The notes: generated by a model from the letters alone, not told the origin. A stretch of DNA of 45,892 bases from an uncultured Clostridia bacterium (GCA_944386595.1 CALXBQ010000035.1:1-45892); one strand, 5' to 3'. Shown: positions 6,621-16,509, counted from the stretch's first letter. Translations and numbers: made by a program.

Positions 6621-7832
6621 ATGGAAAAACGAAGCATTTCGTTCAGTCCGCCGGATATATCGGAGGACGAAATAAATGAGGTTGCAGAAACGCTCAGATC
6701 AGGCTGGATTACGACAGGTCCGAGAGTAAAAGAATTTGAGAAAAGACTTTCGGAGTATTATCATACGCGTAGAACAGTATGTCTAAGTTCTGCCACGGCT
6801 GCAGAAGAACTTATCTTGTGCATTATAGGCATAGAGAAGGGCGATGAAGTGATTGTCCCTGCTTATACATATACGTCGACCGCAGCAGCAGCGATTCACG
6901 CAGGAGCAACAGTTAAATTTATTGATTCGCAGCCTGATTCTTGTGAAATGGACTATGACGCTGTGGAAGCAGCCATTACTGAGCGCACTAAAGCTATTAT
7001 ACCCGTAGATATTGGCGGGGTGATATGTGATTACGACAGGATCTTCGAGGCTGTAAAAAATATGAAAAATAAATTCAAACCTGCAAACGAACTTCAGGAG
7101 GCGATAGGGCGTGTGCCCGTTGTAGCGGACTGTGCCCATGCAATCGGTGCGTGCAGAGAGGGAAAGATGGCGGGAGAAATAGCTGATTTTTCTTCGTTTT
7201 CGTTTCATGCAGTAAAGAATCTGACAACGGCGGAAGGAGGAGCCGCAACTTGGAGAACCGTTCAGGGAATTGATGACGAGAAACTTTACAGGCAGTTTCA
7301 GCTTTATAGTTTACATGGACAGTCAAAGGATGCCTTATCTAAGACACAGCTTGGAACGTGGGAATACGATATACTGGGGCCATGGTACAAGTGCAATATG
7401 ACAGACATTATGGGAGCAATAGGGCTTCGACAGATGGAAAGATATGGTGGACTTCTAGAAAGAAGGAAGGAAATCGTTAACAGATATGATTCAATGTGCG
7501 ATGAGTTGGGATTAAAACATCTGATTCACTATGGGGAAAATCATAAATCGTCTGCACATCTGTATATGGCAAGGGTGCCGGGGATAGATGTGAAAGAAAG
7601 AAACAGCATAATCGCCGAGATGGCAGAGCGTGGAATTGCCTGCAACGTACATTATAAGCCTCTTCCTATGATGACTGCGTATAAGAACTACGGATGGGAA
7701 ATAAAGGATTTCCCAAATGCTTTCCACTATTATGAAGAGGAGATAACGCTTCCTTTACACACGCAGCTTTCAGACGATGACGTGGAATATGTTATAACCA
7801 ATTTTACTGATGTTGTCAAAAAGCATTTATAG
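6621..7832 (+). CDS. DegT/DnrJ/EryC1-family sugar aminotransferase
   Basis: A 403-residue PLP-dependent enzyme. The motif SFHAVKNLTTAEGG holds the PLP lysine (K199). VVADCAHAIG precedes it with the Asp that contacts the cofactor, and SGWITTGPRV is the N-terminal family signature. It should aminate the 4-keto sugar made by the upstream dehydratase, giving a UDP-4-amino-4,6-dideoxy sugar. ATG 6621 is preferred over 6612 because AAGGAG at 6605-6610 is 10 nt away from the former and 1 nt from the latter. The SFHAVKNLTT context resembles ArnB and capsular-polysaccharide aminotransferases. Product configuration is unknown. Confidence 0.85.
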   Translation: MEKRSISFSPPDISEDEINEVAETLRSGWITTGPRVKEFEKRLSEYYHTRRTVCLSSATAAEELILCIIGIEKGDEVIVPAYTYTSTAAAAIHAGATVKFIDSQPDSCEMDYDAVEAAITERTKAIIPVDIGGVICDYDRIFEAVKNMKNKFKPANELQEAIGRVPVVADCAHAIGACREGKMAGEIADFSSFSFHAVKNLTTAEGGAATWRTVQGIDDEKLYRQFQLYSLHGQSKDALSKTQLGTWEYDILGPWYKCNMTDIMGAIGLRQMERYGGLLERRKEIVNRYDSMCDELGLKHLIHYGENHKSSAHLYMARVPGIDVKERNSIIAEMAERGIACNVHYKPLPMMTAYKNYGWEIKDFPNAFHYYEEEITLPLHTQLSDDDVEYVITNFTDVVKKHL

Positions 7833-7856
7833 AGCGGTCAAAGTGGAGAAAAGAAT

Positions 7857-8543
7857 ATGAGGTGGAGAAAGTGGGAAGACCTTCCTGAAGAACTCCAGAT
7901 ACCAGAAGTTCGGGAGTATTACGATATTCTCTCAAAAAAGAAGATGAGTCTTAAACTGAAAAGGATATTTGATATTATTCTTTCAGTTGTTATGCTCGTT
8001 TCGATGAGCCCGGTTATGCTTGTTATAGCTATTGCTATTGCTGTGGATTCTCCGGGGGGAGTTTTCTATCGACAGGAGCGGGTAACTCAGTACGGAAGGA
8101 TATTCAGAATACATAAATTCAGAACGATGATTATGGATGCTGACAAGATAGGATCTCACGTCACGGTTGAAAATGACAGCAGGATTACGAGAGTAGGATC
8201 GGTGTTGCGAAAGTGTAGACTCGATGAGATTCCGCAGCTGATAGATGTTCTGGTTGGAAATATGTCATTTGTGGGAACCAGACCGGAGGCAGTGACATAT
8301 GTAAGGATGTATAAGCCGGAGATGATGGCAACTCTACTGCTTCCCGCAGGGATTACGTCTGAAGCGAGCATACTGTTTAAAGATGAGGCGGATTTTCTTG
8401 ACGGAACAGAGGATGCTGACAAGGTATACCTTGAAAGAATATTACCGGAGAAAATGAAATACAATCTGAACAGCATCAGGAACTTCAAGCTGACGGAGGA
8501 CTTTAAGCTTATGTTTAAAACTGCAATCGGAGTTGTGAAATGA
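7857..8543 (+). CDS. phosphoglycosyltransferase (PglC/WcaJ type, polyprenyl-phosphate sugar transferase)
   Basis: A 228-residue monotopic bacterial sugar transferase. It has one hydrophobic membrane-inserting helix (about 38-62, beginning KRIFDIILSV), the YRQERV and KFRTM motifs, and the catalytic Asp-Glu pair in CRLDEIPQ, followed by SFVGTRPE. This small form without extra membrane helices is the PglC class. It moves a phospho-sugar from UDP-sugar to undecaprenyl phosphate and so starts repeat-unit assembly. The position after the dehydratase and aminotransferase suggests the primer sugar is their product. Its stop overlaps the next start in ATGA. Confidence 0.88.
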   Translation: MRWRKWEDLPEELQIPEVREYYDILSKKKMSLKLKRIFDIILSVVMLVSMSPVMLVIAIAIAVDSPGGVFYRQERVTQYGRIFRIHKFRTMIMDADKIGSHVTVENDSRITRVGSVLRKCRLDEIPQLIDVLVGNMSFVGTRPEAVTYVRMYKPEMMATLLLPAGITSEASILFKDEADFLDGTEDADKVYLERILPEKMKYNLNSIRNFKLTEDFKLMFKTAIGVVK

Positions 8544-9772
8544 ATATAGTCCTTATTAATCATTATGCAGGTTCTCCTGATATGGGAATGGAGTTCAGAC
8601 CATATTATATCGCGAGAGAGTGGGTCAAATCAGGTCATCGTGTTTCCATCATCGCTGCCGATTATTCTCATCTTCGGAGAAAGAACCCTGAAGTGGAAAA
8701 TGATTTTCAGCGCGAGATAATAGACGGCATAGAATATTATTGGATCAAGACCAACAGATATGAAGGTAACGGTGTCAGCAGAGCGATGACGATGGCCAGA
8801 TTTGTAGCGAAACTCTGGATACATACTGATATGATTGTACGGGAGATAGAGCCTGATATGGTGATATGCTCGTCAACATATCCTTTAGATACTTTTGCCG
8901 GGCAGAGAATACGAAGAAAATCGAGAAAGAAAACTAAACTCATACATGAAGTACATGATATGTGGCCTGCAACGCTGATTGAAGTAGGTGGAATGTCAAA
9001 GCTGCACCCATTTGTAGTTGCAATGCAGATAGGTGAGAACAGCGCATACCGTCATTCAGATTATGTGGTTTCGCTGTTGCCCTACGCAGAAGAATATATG
9101 AGAGAACACGGACTTGCCGAGGGTAAATTTGTATGTATACCTAATGGAATAATAGAGTCTGAGTGGAGAGATCCGCTGACGCTTCCGGAACAGCATAAGA
9201 AGACTTTCGATGAGCTTCACGAGCAGGGTAAGTTCATCGTAGGATATTTCGGTGGCCATGCGCTATCAAATGCACTGGAAAACCTCCTCGCGGTTGCAGA
9301 AGGTATGAAAGAAAGAGGAGACGTTCATTTCGTACTGGTAGGTGACGGTGTTGAGAAAAAAAATCTTGTTGCAGAGTGCGACAGAATGAACCTTAAGAAT
9401 GTTACGTTTCTTGACCCGGTTCCAAAGCTTTCTGTTCCAAACTTATGCAGGGAGTTTGACTGCGTATATATGGGAGGAAAGGATTCGCCTCTGTACAGAT
9501 TCGGATTATGTCTGAACAAGATGTTTGATTCGATGATGGCGGGAAAACCGGTAATCTGCGCAATAACAACGCCGAGAACATATATTGAAGAATACGAATG
9601 CGGTTTCAGAGTTGATTCAGGAGATACCGAAGGCTGTAAAAAACTGATTATGAGGATAAAAGATATGCCTCAGGGAGAAAGAAATAAAATGGGAATTAAC
9701 GGCAGAAAAGCAGCGGTTAGTAAATTTAACTATGCGGTTCTTGCTGAGAAATTTCTTTCTCTGGTGAAATAA
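8540..9772 (+). CDS. GT4-family glycosyltransferase (WbuB-like)
   Basis: A 410-residue cytoplasmic GT-B enzyme. The N-terminal part has the NHYAGSPDMGMEFRPYYIAREW segment type seen in WbuB-like transferases and the HEVHDMWP motif. The C-terminal part has the glycan-transferase core around GYFGGHALSNALENLL and LVGDGVEK. It overlaps the phosphoglycosyltransferase by 4 nt, so translational coupling is likely, and it probably adds the second sugar to the lipid-linked primer. Donor and linkage are unknown. Confidence 0.8.
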   Translation: MNIVLINHYAGSPDMGMEFRPYYIAREWVKSGHRVSIIAADYSHLRRKNPEVENDFQREIIDGIEYYWIKTNRYEGNGVSRAMTMARFVAKLWIHTDMIVREIEPDMVICSSTYPLDTFAGQRIRRKSRKKTKLIHEVHDMWPATLIEVGGMSKLHPFVVAMQIGENSAYRHSDYVVSLLPYAEEYMREHGLAEGKFVCIPNGIIESEWRDPLTLPEQHKKTFDELHEQGKFIVGYFGGHALSNALENLLAVAEGMKERGDVHFVLVGDGVEKKNLVAECDRMNLKNVTFLDPVPKLSVPNLCREFDCVYMGGKDSPLYRFGLCLNKMFDSMMAGKPVICAITTPRTYIEEYECGFRVDSGDTEGCKKLIMRIKDMPQGERNKMGINGRKAAVSKFNYAVLAEKFLSLVK

Positions 9773-9825
9773 TGTGAACGAAAATAATGCACAGTATTAA
9801 ATCGAATTTAATTCGGAGGAACGGA

Positions 9826-11136
9826 ATGAAAGAGCAACTTCTTGAAAAAATAAAGAATAAAGAAATCGTTGTCGGTGTGGTTGGCCTTGGATACGTCGGC
9901 CTTCCCTTGGCTGTGGAAAAAGCAAAAGCAGGTTTTAAAACCATAGGTTTTGATATACAGCCTGAAAAGGTGGAAATGGTTAATTCCGGCCATAACTATA
10001 TCGGAGACGTAATCGATGATGACCTGAAAGAGATCGTTGATACCGGAATGCTCAAAGCAACTTCTGATTTCAGTTTCGTAAAAGATGTTGATTTTATTGC
10101 GATATGTGTTCCTACGCCGTTAGATATACATCAGCAGCCTGATATAAGCTACGTAAGATCGTCAACGGAAGCAATAGCAAAATATCTTACGAAAGGCACA
10201 ATGGTCGTACTTGAGTCCACTACATACCCCGGAACGACTGAAGAACTGCTTAAACCTATTCTGGAATCTTCAGGACTTAAATGTGGCGAAGACTTTTATC
10301 TCGGTTTTTCACCTGAAAGGGTGGATCCCGGCAATAAGCAGTATAAGACGAAGAATACTCCGAAGGTTGTAGGTGCCATAGGCGATGATGCCCGTGAGGT
10401 GATTGCGGCTATGTACAGAGCCGTACTCGACGGGGATGTTCATGAGGTAAGTTCACCGGCAGTCGCAGAGATGGAGAAAATCCTGGAAAACACGTACAGG
10501 AATATAAACATAGGTCTGGCTAACGAACTGGCGATGCTGTGTAATCGAATGGGAATAGATTATTGGGAAGTTGTCGATGCTGCGAAGACAAAACCGTATG
10601 GATTTCAGCCGTTTTACCCGGGCCCGGGTCTGGGCGGACATTGTATACCGCTGGATCCGTATTACCTGTCATGGAAGGCAAGAGAATATGGTTTCCATAC
10701 ATCTATGATAGAAAGCTCTATGATGGTAAACGACAAGATGCCCGAATACTGTATAGAGCGTGCAATGACTATTCTCAACAGAGAAAAGAAGTCTCTCAAC
10801 GGTTCAAAGGTGCTGGTTCTCGGGGTGGCTTATAAAAAAAATGTTGATGACTACAGAGAAAGTCCGGCCATAAAGGTAATAGAGCTGTTAAAGGCCAACG
10901 GTGCACAGGCTGATTTCTACGACCCATATATCTCGTCATACAGGTATAAGGGCAGCATATATAATGGAATCGAGAGGCTTGACGCTGAAACCGTATCATC
11001 ATATGATCTCGTTTTAATAACCACGGGTCATACGAATTTAGATTACGGTATGGTACAGAAGAATGCGAAGATTATCTTCGATACGAGAAACGCTACGCAG
11101 GATTTAGCGTGCAGGGATAATATTGAGGTGCTTTAA
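9826..11136 (+). CDS. wbpA: UDP-N-acetylglucosamine 6-dehydrogenase (WbpA type)
   Basis: A 436-residue nucleotide-sugar dehydrogenase, the same size as Pseudomonas WbpA. It has the N-terminal NAD motif GVVGLGYVGLPLA, the central FSPERVDPGN motif, the catalytic Cys C273 in GGHCIPLDPYYL, and a C-terminal UDP-binding domain with VLGVAYKKNVDDYRESPA. It should oxidise C6 of UDP-GlcNAc to the uronic acid. The start at 9826 is used because CGGAGGA lies 6-8 nt upstream; the earlier ATG at 9787 has no such site. It overlaps the next gene by one base (TAATG). The three following enzyme types complete a known diacetamido-uronic-acid route, which supports the WbpA assignment. Confidence 0.85.
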   Translation: MKEQLLEKIKNKEIVVGVVGLGYVGLPLAVEKAKAGFKTIGFDIQPEKVEMVNSGHNYIGDVIDDDLKEIVDTGMLKATSDFSFVKDVDFIAICVPTPLDIHQQPDISYVRSSTEAIAKYLTKGTMVVLESTTYPGTTEELLKPILESSGLKCGEDFYLGFSPERVDPGNKQYKTKNTPKVVGAIGDDAREVIAAMYRAVLDGDVHEVSSPAVAEMEKILENTYRNINIGLANELAMLCNRMGIDYWEVVDAAKTKPYGFQPFYPGPGLGGHCIPLDPYYLSWKAREYGFHTSMIESSMMVNDKMPEYCIERAMTILNREKKSLNGSKVLVLGVAYKKNVDDYRESPAIKVIELLKANGAQADFYDPYISSYRYKGSIYNGIERLDAETVSSYDLVLITTGHTNLDYGMVQKNAKIIFDTRNATQDLACRDNIEVL

Positions 11137-11699
11137 TGAAAGACTATTTTGTCCATGAATCCAGCTATATAGATGATGGCGCGAAAATAGGTAAGGGTAC
11201 AAAGATATGGTTTTTCTGCCACATACAGGCCGGAGCGGAAATCGGCGAAAACTGTTCACTGGGACAGAATGTAAATGTATCAAACAATGTCAGGATAGGT
11301 AACGGATGTAAGATTCAGAATAACGTATCTGTATATGAGGGCGTTGAACTTGAGGATTATGTTTTCTGTGGACCGTCAATGGTATTCACCAATGACTTGA
11401 CGCCCAGGGCGAAGTATCCGAAAGGCAGAGAGGGTTACATAAAGACTCTTCTTAAGACCGGTGCATCCGTAGGTGCAAATGCGACGATTGTTTGCGGCAA
11501 TACTCTCGGAAAATGGTGTATGATAGGTTCAGGCGCAGTGGTAACCGGCGATGTAAAGGATCATGCACTTATGGCAGGGGTTCCGACAAGGCAGATAGGC
11601 TGGGTGTGCGAATGTGGAGCGGTCCTGAAGGAAGATCTGAAATGTTCATATTGCGGAAGAGAATATAAGGAAACTTCCAACGGTCTGGAGGAAATTTAA
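11136..11699 (+). CDS. wbpD: left-handed beta-helix N-acetyltransferase (WbpD/WlbB type)
   Basis: A 187-residue hexapeptide-repeat acyltransferase. Repeats run from about 18 to 160, with the NVNVSNNVRIGNGCKIQNNVSVYEGV region and the FTNDLTPRAKYPKGR loop of the WlbB/WbpD group. The C-terminal tail has a small Cys pattern (CECG and CSYCG, about 158-178), a zinc-ribbon-like feature found in many of these enzymes. It should acetylate the 3-amino group of UDP-GlcNAc(3NH2)A using acetyl-CoA. It lies between the 6-dehydrogenase and the 3-dehydrogenase, each 1-2 nt away. Acting on the 4-amino sugar instead is possible. Confidence 0.8.
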   Translation: MKDYFVHESSYIDDGAKIGKGTKIWFFCHIQAGAEIGENCSLGQNVNVSNNVRIGNGCKIQNNVSVYEGVELEDYVFCGPSMVFTNDLTPRAKYPKGREGYIKTLLKTGASVGANATIVCGNTLGKWCMIGSGAVVTGDVKDHALMAGVPTRQIGWVCECGAVLKEDLKCSYCGREYKETSNGLEEI

Positions 11700-11700
11700 C

Positions 11701-12777
11701 ATGAAATACGCACTTATAGGCTGCGGAAGAATAGCAGTAAATCACATAAAGGCAGCTCTTAACAACAATCTCGAGATTGCAGCTGTATGTGATGAAAAAC
11801 CTGAGAAGATGGAAGAGCTTCTTGAAAAGTTCGAGCTTCAGAATGACGATGGTATAAAGCGTTACACGGACTATAAGGAAATGATAGATGCAGAAAAACC
11901 GGAGCTTGCAAGTATCGCGACGGAAAGCGGAGCTCATGCGGAAATTGCCATATTCTGCATTGAAAACGACGTGAATGTGATAATAGAAAAGCCTATGGCT
12001 ATGAGCATAGCAGATGCTGACAGGATTATAGCTCTTGCCGAAGAAAGGAACGTCAAAGTGTCCGCCTGCCATCAGAACAGGTTCAATGTGGCCGTACAGG
12101 AACTGAGGCATGCTTTGGAGGCCGGAAGATTCGGCAGACTTTCCCATGGATCCATTCATGTGAGATGGAACAGAAACAAGGGGTATTACGATCAGGCCTC
12201 TTGGAGAGGAACATGGGCTGAAGACGGAGGAGCGTTGATGAATCAGTGCATTCATGGAATAGACCTCCTGAGATGGATGATGGGAGATGAAGTGGACGAG
12301 ATCTACGGAGTTACACGTCGGCAGTTCCATGATTATCTGGAAGCCGAGGACGTGGGAATGGCAGTGGTGAAGTTCAAAAACGGAGCTATCGGCACCATAG
12401 AAGGAACCACTAACGTGTATCCGAAAAATCTGGAAGAAACTCTTTACATGTTCGGTGAGAAGGGAACGGTGAAAATCGGCGGAACGTCAACTAACAATAT
12501 AGATATTTGGGATTTTGCCGATGAAACCGAGGGCGATGAGAAGAAGAAGGGACTTAAGGAGGCCACCAGCAACGTGTACGGAAACGGTCATACGAGCCTC
12601 TTTGCCGATGTTATTGACGCTATAGAAAATGACAGAAAGCCTTACGTTGATGCTGTTGCCGGAAGAAATGCCCTTGAGATGGTGCTCGCCATATATAAGA
12701 GCCAGAGAGACGGGGTTCCGGTTAAGCTTCCTTTAAAGGATTTTGCAAGTACTGATATGGAAGGCGAATTCAGGTAA
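11701..12777 (+). CDS. wbpB: Gfo/Idh/MocA oxidoreductase, UDP-GlcNAcA 3-dehydrogenase (WbpB/WlbA type)
   Basis: A 358-residue NAD-dependent oxidoreductase. The N-terminal Rossmann motif is ALIGCGRIAVNHIKA, the EKP motif follows in VIIEKPMAMS, and the C-terminal catalytic region has GGALMNQCIHGIDLLRW with the expected His. This is the WbpB/WlbA subgroup pattern, which oxidises C3 of UDP-GlcNAcA. Its aminotransferase partner is not adjacent but is encoded at 16525. It overlaps the next glycosyltransferase by one base. Confidence 0.83.
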   Translation: MKYALIGCGRIAVNHIKAALNNNLEIAAVCDEKPEKMEELLEKFELQNDDGIKRYTDYKEMIDAEKPELASIATESGAHAEIAIFCIENDVNVIIEKPMAMSIADADRIIALAEERNVKVSACHQNRFNVAVQELRHALEAGRFGRLSHGSIHVRWNRNKGYYDQASWRGTWAEDGGALMNQCIHGIDLLRWMMGDEVDEIYGVTRRQFHDYLEAEDVGMAVVKFKNGAIGTIEGTTNVYPKNLEETLYMFGEKGTVKIGGTSTNNIDIWDFADETEGDEKKKGLKEATSNVYGNGHTSLFADVIDAIENDRKPYVDAVAGRNALEMVLAIYKSQRDGVPVKLPLKDFASTDMEGEFR

Positions 12778-13895
12778 TGAAAGTTCTTCATATAAACTGC
12801 AACTACATAGCGACCACCCTTCATCAGCTCATGGTAAGGGAACTGGGAAAACACGGAGTGGACAGTGAAGTATTTGTGCCTGTGTATGACAGGAGCAAAG
12901 GAGTGATCGAACCTGACGATTACGTTACGGTATGCGAATGCTTCAAGAAGCAAGATCGTATCTTTTTTGACTACAAGCAGCGTAAGATTATCAGGGCAGC
13001 GGAACGAGAGTACGATTTTTCTGATTTTGATGTGATTCACGCATATACGCTGTTTACTGACGGCAATGCGGCAAGGGCTCTGTCTGAGAGATACGGGATT
13101 CCGTATGTGGTAGCGGTTCGTAACACGGACGTAAACGCGTTTTTTAAAAAGATGGTTCACCTTCGTTCCCGCGGAGTTCAGAACATGCTTTCGGCATCCA
13201 GGGTATTCTTCCTTTCAGAATCTTATAGAGATATCGTTCTGGAAAGGTACGTGCCGGAAAAATATAGAGATGCGATTTTGACAAAAAGTGAAGTGATTCC
13301 AAACGGAATAGACGAGTTCTGGTTCAGGAATGCTTACTTTAACAGAGACTATGATGAAATTGCAGGTCGTATTGGGAAGAAAAAAATCAGACTTGTCTAT
13401 GCAGGGAGTATAGACCGTAATAAGAATATTGCCCTGGCATGCAATGCTGCTGAAATTCTGAAAAAGGAAGGCTGGGACGTCGATTTTACCGTTGTGGGAA
13501 AAGTCAATGACGACAAGGCTTTTGAAGAGATAAAGGATAAAATATTATATCTTACAAAGCGGCCTAAGGAGGAGCTGATAGACTGCTACCGCAATGCGGA
13601 TATTTTCGTCATGCCTTCTGTTTTTGAATCTTTTGGGCTAGTATATGCAGAGGCCATGAGTCAGGGCCTTCCGGTAATATATACAAAAGGGCAGGGGTTT
13701 GATAATCAGTTTCCTGAAGGCGAAGTAGGTTATCATGTATCGTGTTCCGATGCCGAAGATGTTGCGGAAAAGATTAAACTGATTACCGAAAGATATGCAG
13801 AAATAAGCAAACGTGCAGTAAAGGGAATAGAAAAGTTCAGCTGGCAGAAAATCTGTGAAAGATATGTAGGAGTTTACGAGGACGCGAGGATTTAG
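12777..13895 (+). CDS. GT4-family glycosyltransferase
   Basis: A 372-residue GT-B retaining glycosyltransferase. The donor-binding domain holds RLVYAGSIDRNKN and the E-x7-E motif in ESFGLVYAEAMSQGLPV. No membrane segments are seen. The start overlaps the previous stop (TAATGA), so it is in the same transcript. Sugar donor and acceptor are not predictable from sequence. Confidence 0.82.
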   Translation: MKVLHINCNYIATTLHQLMVRELGKHGVDSEVFVPVYDRSKGVIEPDDYVTVCECFKKQDRIFFDYKQRKIIRAAEREYDFSDFDVIHAYTLFTDGNAARALSERYGIPYVVAVRNTDVNAFFKKMVHLRSRGVQNMLSASRVFFLSESYRDIVLERYVPEKYRDAILTKSEVIPNGIDEFWFRNAYFNRDYDEIAGRIGKKKIRLVYAGSIDRNKNIALACNAAEILKKEGWDVDFTVVGKVNDDKAFEEIKDKILYLTKRPKEELIDCYRNADIFVMPSVFESFGLVYAEAMSQGLPVIYTKGQGFDNQFPEGEVGYHVSCSDAEDVAEKIKLITERYAEISKRAVKGIEKFSWQKICERYVGVYEDARI

Positions 13896-13899
13896 TCAA

Positions 13900-15033
13900 A
13901 TGAAGATATGCGTAGTTTGCAGAAATATAAGCGGCGACTATAAGGGCAGCTTTGAGTTTGACCAGGCGCTGGCGCTTAAGGAATACGGACATGACGTTTA
14001 CGTGCTTTCGCTGGATTTGAGGTCCATAAGAAGGAGAAGAAGGCTTGGGGTTAATATCGACACGTATAAGGGCATTACGATAATGAAGTGCAGTGTTCCG
14101 GTTGGAGCCGTTAATCCTAAGTTATTTGACTTCATCGGATGCAGAGCCTTTGCCAGGGCGTACAGGAAGCTGAATGAGATTGCAGGAGGATTTGACTTGG
14201 TAAATCCTCATTTTATTGACATATCATATATCACTCTGTATGCGCTTAGGGAGCTACTGAAAGAAAGAGTTCCGGTAGCTGCGACTGAGCACTCCAGCCG
14301 TATAAACCTGGATAGAGAAGAAATTTCGGAAACTGATTTCGCAAGAGGTGAATATCTGTACAAAAACGCCGACAGGGTAATCGCCGTAAGCGGCGCTCTT
14401 GCGGAAAAGATAAAGCGGAATTTCGGCGTGGATTGTGAAGTGGTGTACAACGTCTTTGACGGCGGAATCTTTGACGGAAAAAAGAGAAACCACGAGGATG
14501 ATGACAATTTTACATTCGTAAGCGCTGGAAATCTTCTGCCGAACAAAAGAATGGATCTTCTAATCAGGTCATTTGCGAAAGCGTTTCCATCTGAGACGCA
14601 CACCAGACTGTATATATTCGGAGACGGGCCTGAAGGGAAAAGGCTGGAGAATCTGGTTTCCGAACTTGGACTGGACGAAAGAGTTTTTCTTCCGGGCAGA
14701 AAGTCGAGAGATATGCTTGCTGAGTTTTACGAGGATGCAGACGTTTTTGCACTAGTGTCAAAGCGTGAAACATTTGGCGTGGCATATGTAGAAGCTATGG
14801 CGTCGGGTATGCCTGTTCTTACGTGCAGATCGGGAGGACCTGAAGACTTTGTGACACCGGAGACGGGGATAATTGCGGAAAGCGACGAGGAAAGCATAGC
14901 GTCGGCGATGAAAAAGCTGAAGGCAAATAGAAGCGCGTTCGACGATGACTATATAAAAGAATATGCACGCAGAATCTGCGGAGGAGAAGCGATAGCAAAA
15001 CAGCTCACTGATATTTACGAAAAAATGATTTAA
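13900..15033 (+). CDS. GT4-family glycosyltransferase
   Basis: A 377-residue GT-B enzyme. It has an N-terminal acceptor domain with a GSFEFDQALALKEYGHDV segment, then FVSAGNLLPNKRMDLLI and IFGDGPEGKRLE, and the E-x7-E motif in ETFGVAYVEAMASGMPV. It starts 4 nt after the preceding transferase gene. Specificity is unknown. Confidence 0.83.
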   Translation: MKICVVCRNISGDYKGSFEFDQALALKEYGHDVYVLSLDLRSIRRRRRLGVNIDTYKGITIMKCSVPVGAVNPKLFDFIGCRAFARAYRKLNEIAGGFDLVNPHFIDISYITLYALRELLKERVPVAATEHSSRINLDREEISETDFARGEYLYKNADRVIAVSGALAEKIKRNFGVDCEVVYNVFDGGIFDGKKRNHEDDDNFTFVSAGNLLPNKRMDLLIRSFAKAFPSETHTRLYIFGDGPEGKRLENLVSELGLDERVFLPGRKSRDMLAEFYEDADVFALVSKRETFGVAYVEAMASGMPVLTCRSGGPEDFVTPETGIIAESDEESIASAMKKLKANRSAFDDDYIKEYARRICGGEAIAKQLTDIYEKMI

Positions 15034-15057
15034 GTAAACTATTTCAAGTTATAACCT

Positions 15058-16509
15058 ATGGACAGACAGAAACACTTTTTCACATTATTTTTCGGAACGG
15101 GTCTTAATGTGATACTTGGAGTTATTACAACTCCGATAGTCACGAGACTGGTAGACCCTGATGTTTACGGAGAACTTTCACTGTTTACACTGTATGGAAG
15201 CATTCTCCTTGTTTTTATGCTCATAGGTCAGGATCAGTCCTATAACAGATATTACTTTTCTGCTGAAGGTAACGGATTCAAAAGATATATCTTAAGACTT
15301 ACGTCAGGCGGGCCTATCCTGCTCAGCTTTGTTGCAGGAGGAATTGCGTGCCTGTATTACATCTTTGCTGCAAGGGGTCAGTATGTAATTTTGATCTTCG
15401 CCGTATACTGTATATCCATGGTGGTTGACAGATTTACAAATATGACTCTCAGGCTGGGTATGAGGTCGGGGCTTTATTCTTTCTGTATGAACATGCAGAA
15501 GCTGAGCTATACTGTCTTTGTAATTCTCGGAATTAAATTTACCGATATTGACCATATTCTAATTCTTACAGGCTGTACGGTTCTTGCGCAGGTTGTTTCT
15601 GCAGTAATAGGATTTGTCGCCGAGAGGGATAAGTGGAACTTTACCGAAGTTACTGATGATGACAGAAAGAAATACAGGAAAGTCGTAGACCGCAGAATGG
15701 TACTGAAGTACGGCTGGCCTTTTATTTTTTCTTCCCTGTGCGCGTGGCTCTATACCGGATCTGATAAGCTGATGATTGAGATGTTTTCTACCAGGTCTGA
15801 GCTTGGTATTTACGCATCCGCGCTGAGCGTAATTGGAATTTTCAGCGTTATAACAAATACGTTTAATACAATATGGGCGCCTATGGCCGTTGAGGAATAC
15901 GAAAAGGATCAGACCAACAAAGAATTCTTTATTAAGGCGACTGATTATGTTACAATAGTTCTGTTCGCTGCCGGAGCGGGAGTGATTCTTCTTAAAGATA
16001 TAATAGTTTATCTTCTGGGACCGGAGTACAGAGAGGCTGTATTTCTGATTCCTTTTTTGTCGCTATATCCGGTACTTTACACTATTTCTGAAAGTACGGT
16101 ATACGGAATCAATTTTGCGAAGAAAACACAGTGGCACATTCTGGTAACGGCATCATGCGGCATTGTAAACGTGGTGCTGAACTATTTTCTCATACAGAGA
16201 ATCGGTTCACTGGGGGCTGCGATTGCGACAGGAATAACATATACGCTTCTACTGACGCTGAGAACGGCGCTTTCAATAAAGTGTTTCCCTGTTAAATATC
16301 ATCTGGGACGCATGGGTGTAATGCTGGCAATGTACTATATTTACATCATGTACAACAGCTTCCACAGCACAGATCTGGCAGGTGTTGCAATGTTTGCGGT
16401 ATTTGCCGTAACGGGAATCGTTCTGTACAGAACCAGCGTAAAGGAGCTTTTAAAAATGACGGGAGAATATGCCGGATATATGTTAAAGAAGCCTTTCGGA
16501 AAAAAGTAA
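15058..16509 (+). CDS. oligosaccharide flippase (Wzx/MOP family)
   Basis: A 483-residue polytopic membrane protein with about 12-14 hydrophobic segments. It opens with the typical LNVILGVITTPIVTRLVDPDVYGE of polysaccharide flippases and has the central YGWPFIFSSLCAWLYTGSDKLMIEMF segment. It should move undecaprenyl-diphosphate-linked repeat units across the membrane. No clear ribosome binding site precedes the ATG; the 24 nt in front are AT-rich, so the start is less certain than the gene. It lies between glycosyltransferases and the second aminotransferase. Confidence 0.85.
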   Translation: MDRQKHFFTLFFGTGLNVILGVITTPIVTRLVDPDVYGELSLFTLYGSILLVFMLIGQDQSYNRYYFSAEGNGFKRYILRLTSGGPILLSFVAGGIACLYYIFAARGQYVILIFAVYCISMVVDRFTNMTLRLGMRSGLYSFCMNMQKLSYTVFVILGIKFTDIDHILILTGCTVLAQVVSAVIGFVAERDKWNFTEVTDDDRKKYRKVVDRRMVLKYGWPFIFSSLCAWLYTGSDKLMIEMFSTRSELGIYASALSVIGIFSVITNTFNTIWAPMAVEEYEKDQTNKEFFIKATDYVTIVLFAAGAGVILLKDIIVYLLGPEYREAVFLIPFLSLYPVLYTISESTVYGINFAKKTQWHILVTASCGIVNVVLNYFLIQRIGSLGAAIATGITYTLLLTLRTALSIKCFPVKYHLGRMGVMLAMYYIYIMYNSFHSTDLAGVAMFAVFAVTGIVLYRTSVKELLKMTGEYAGYMLKKPFGKK

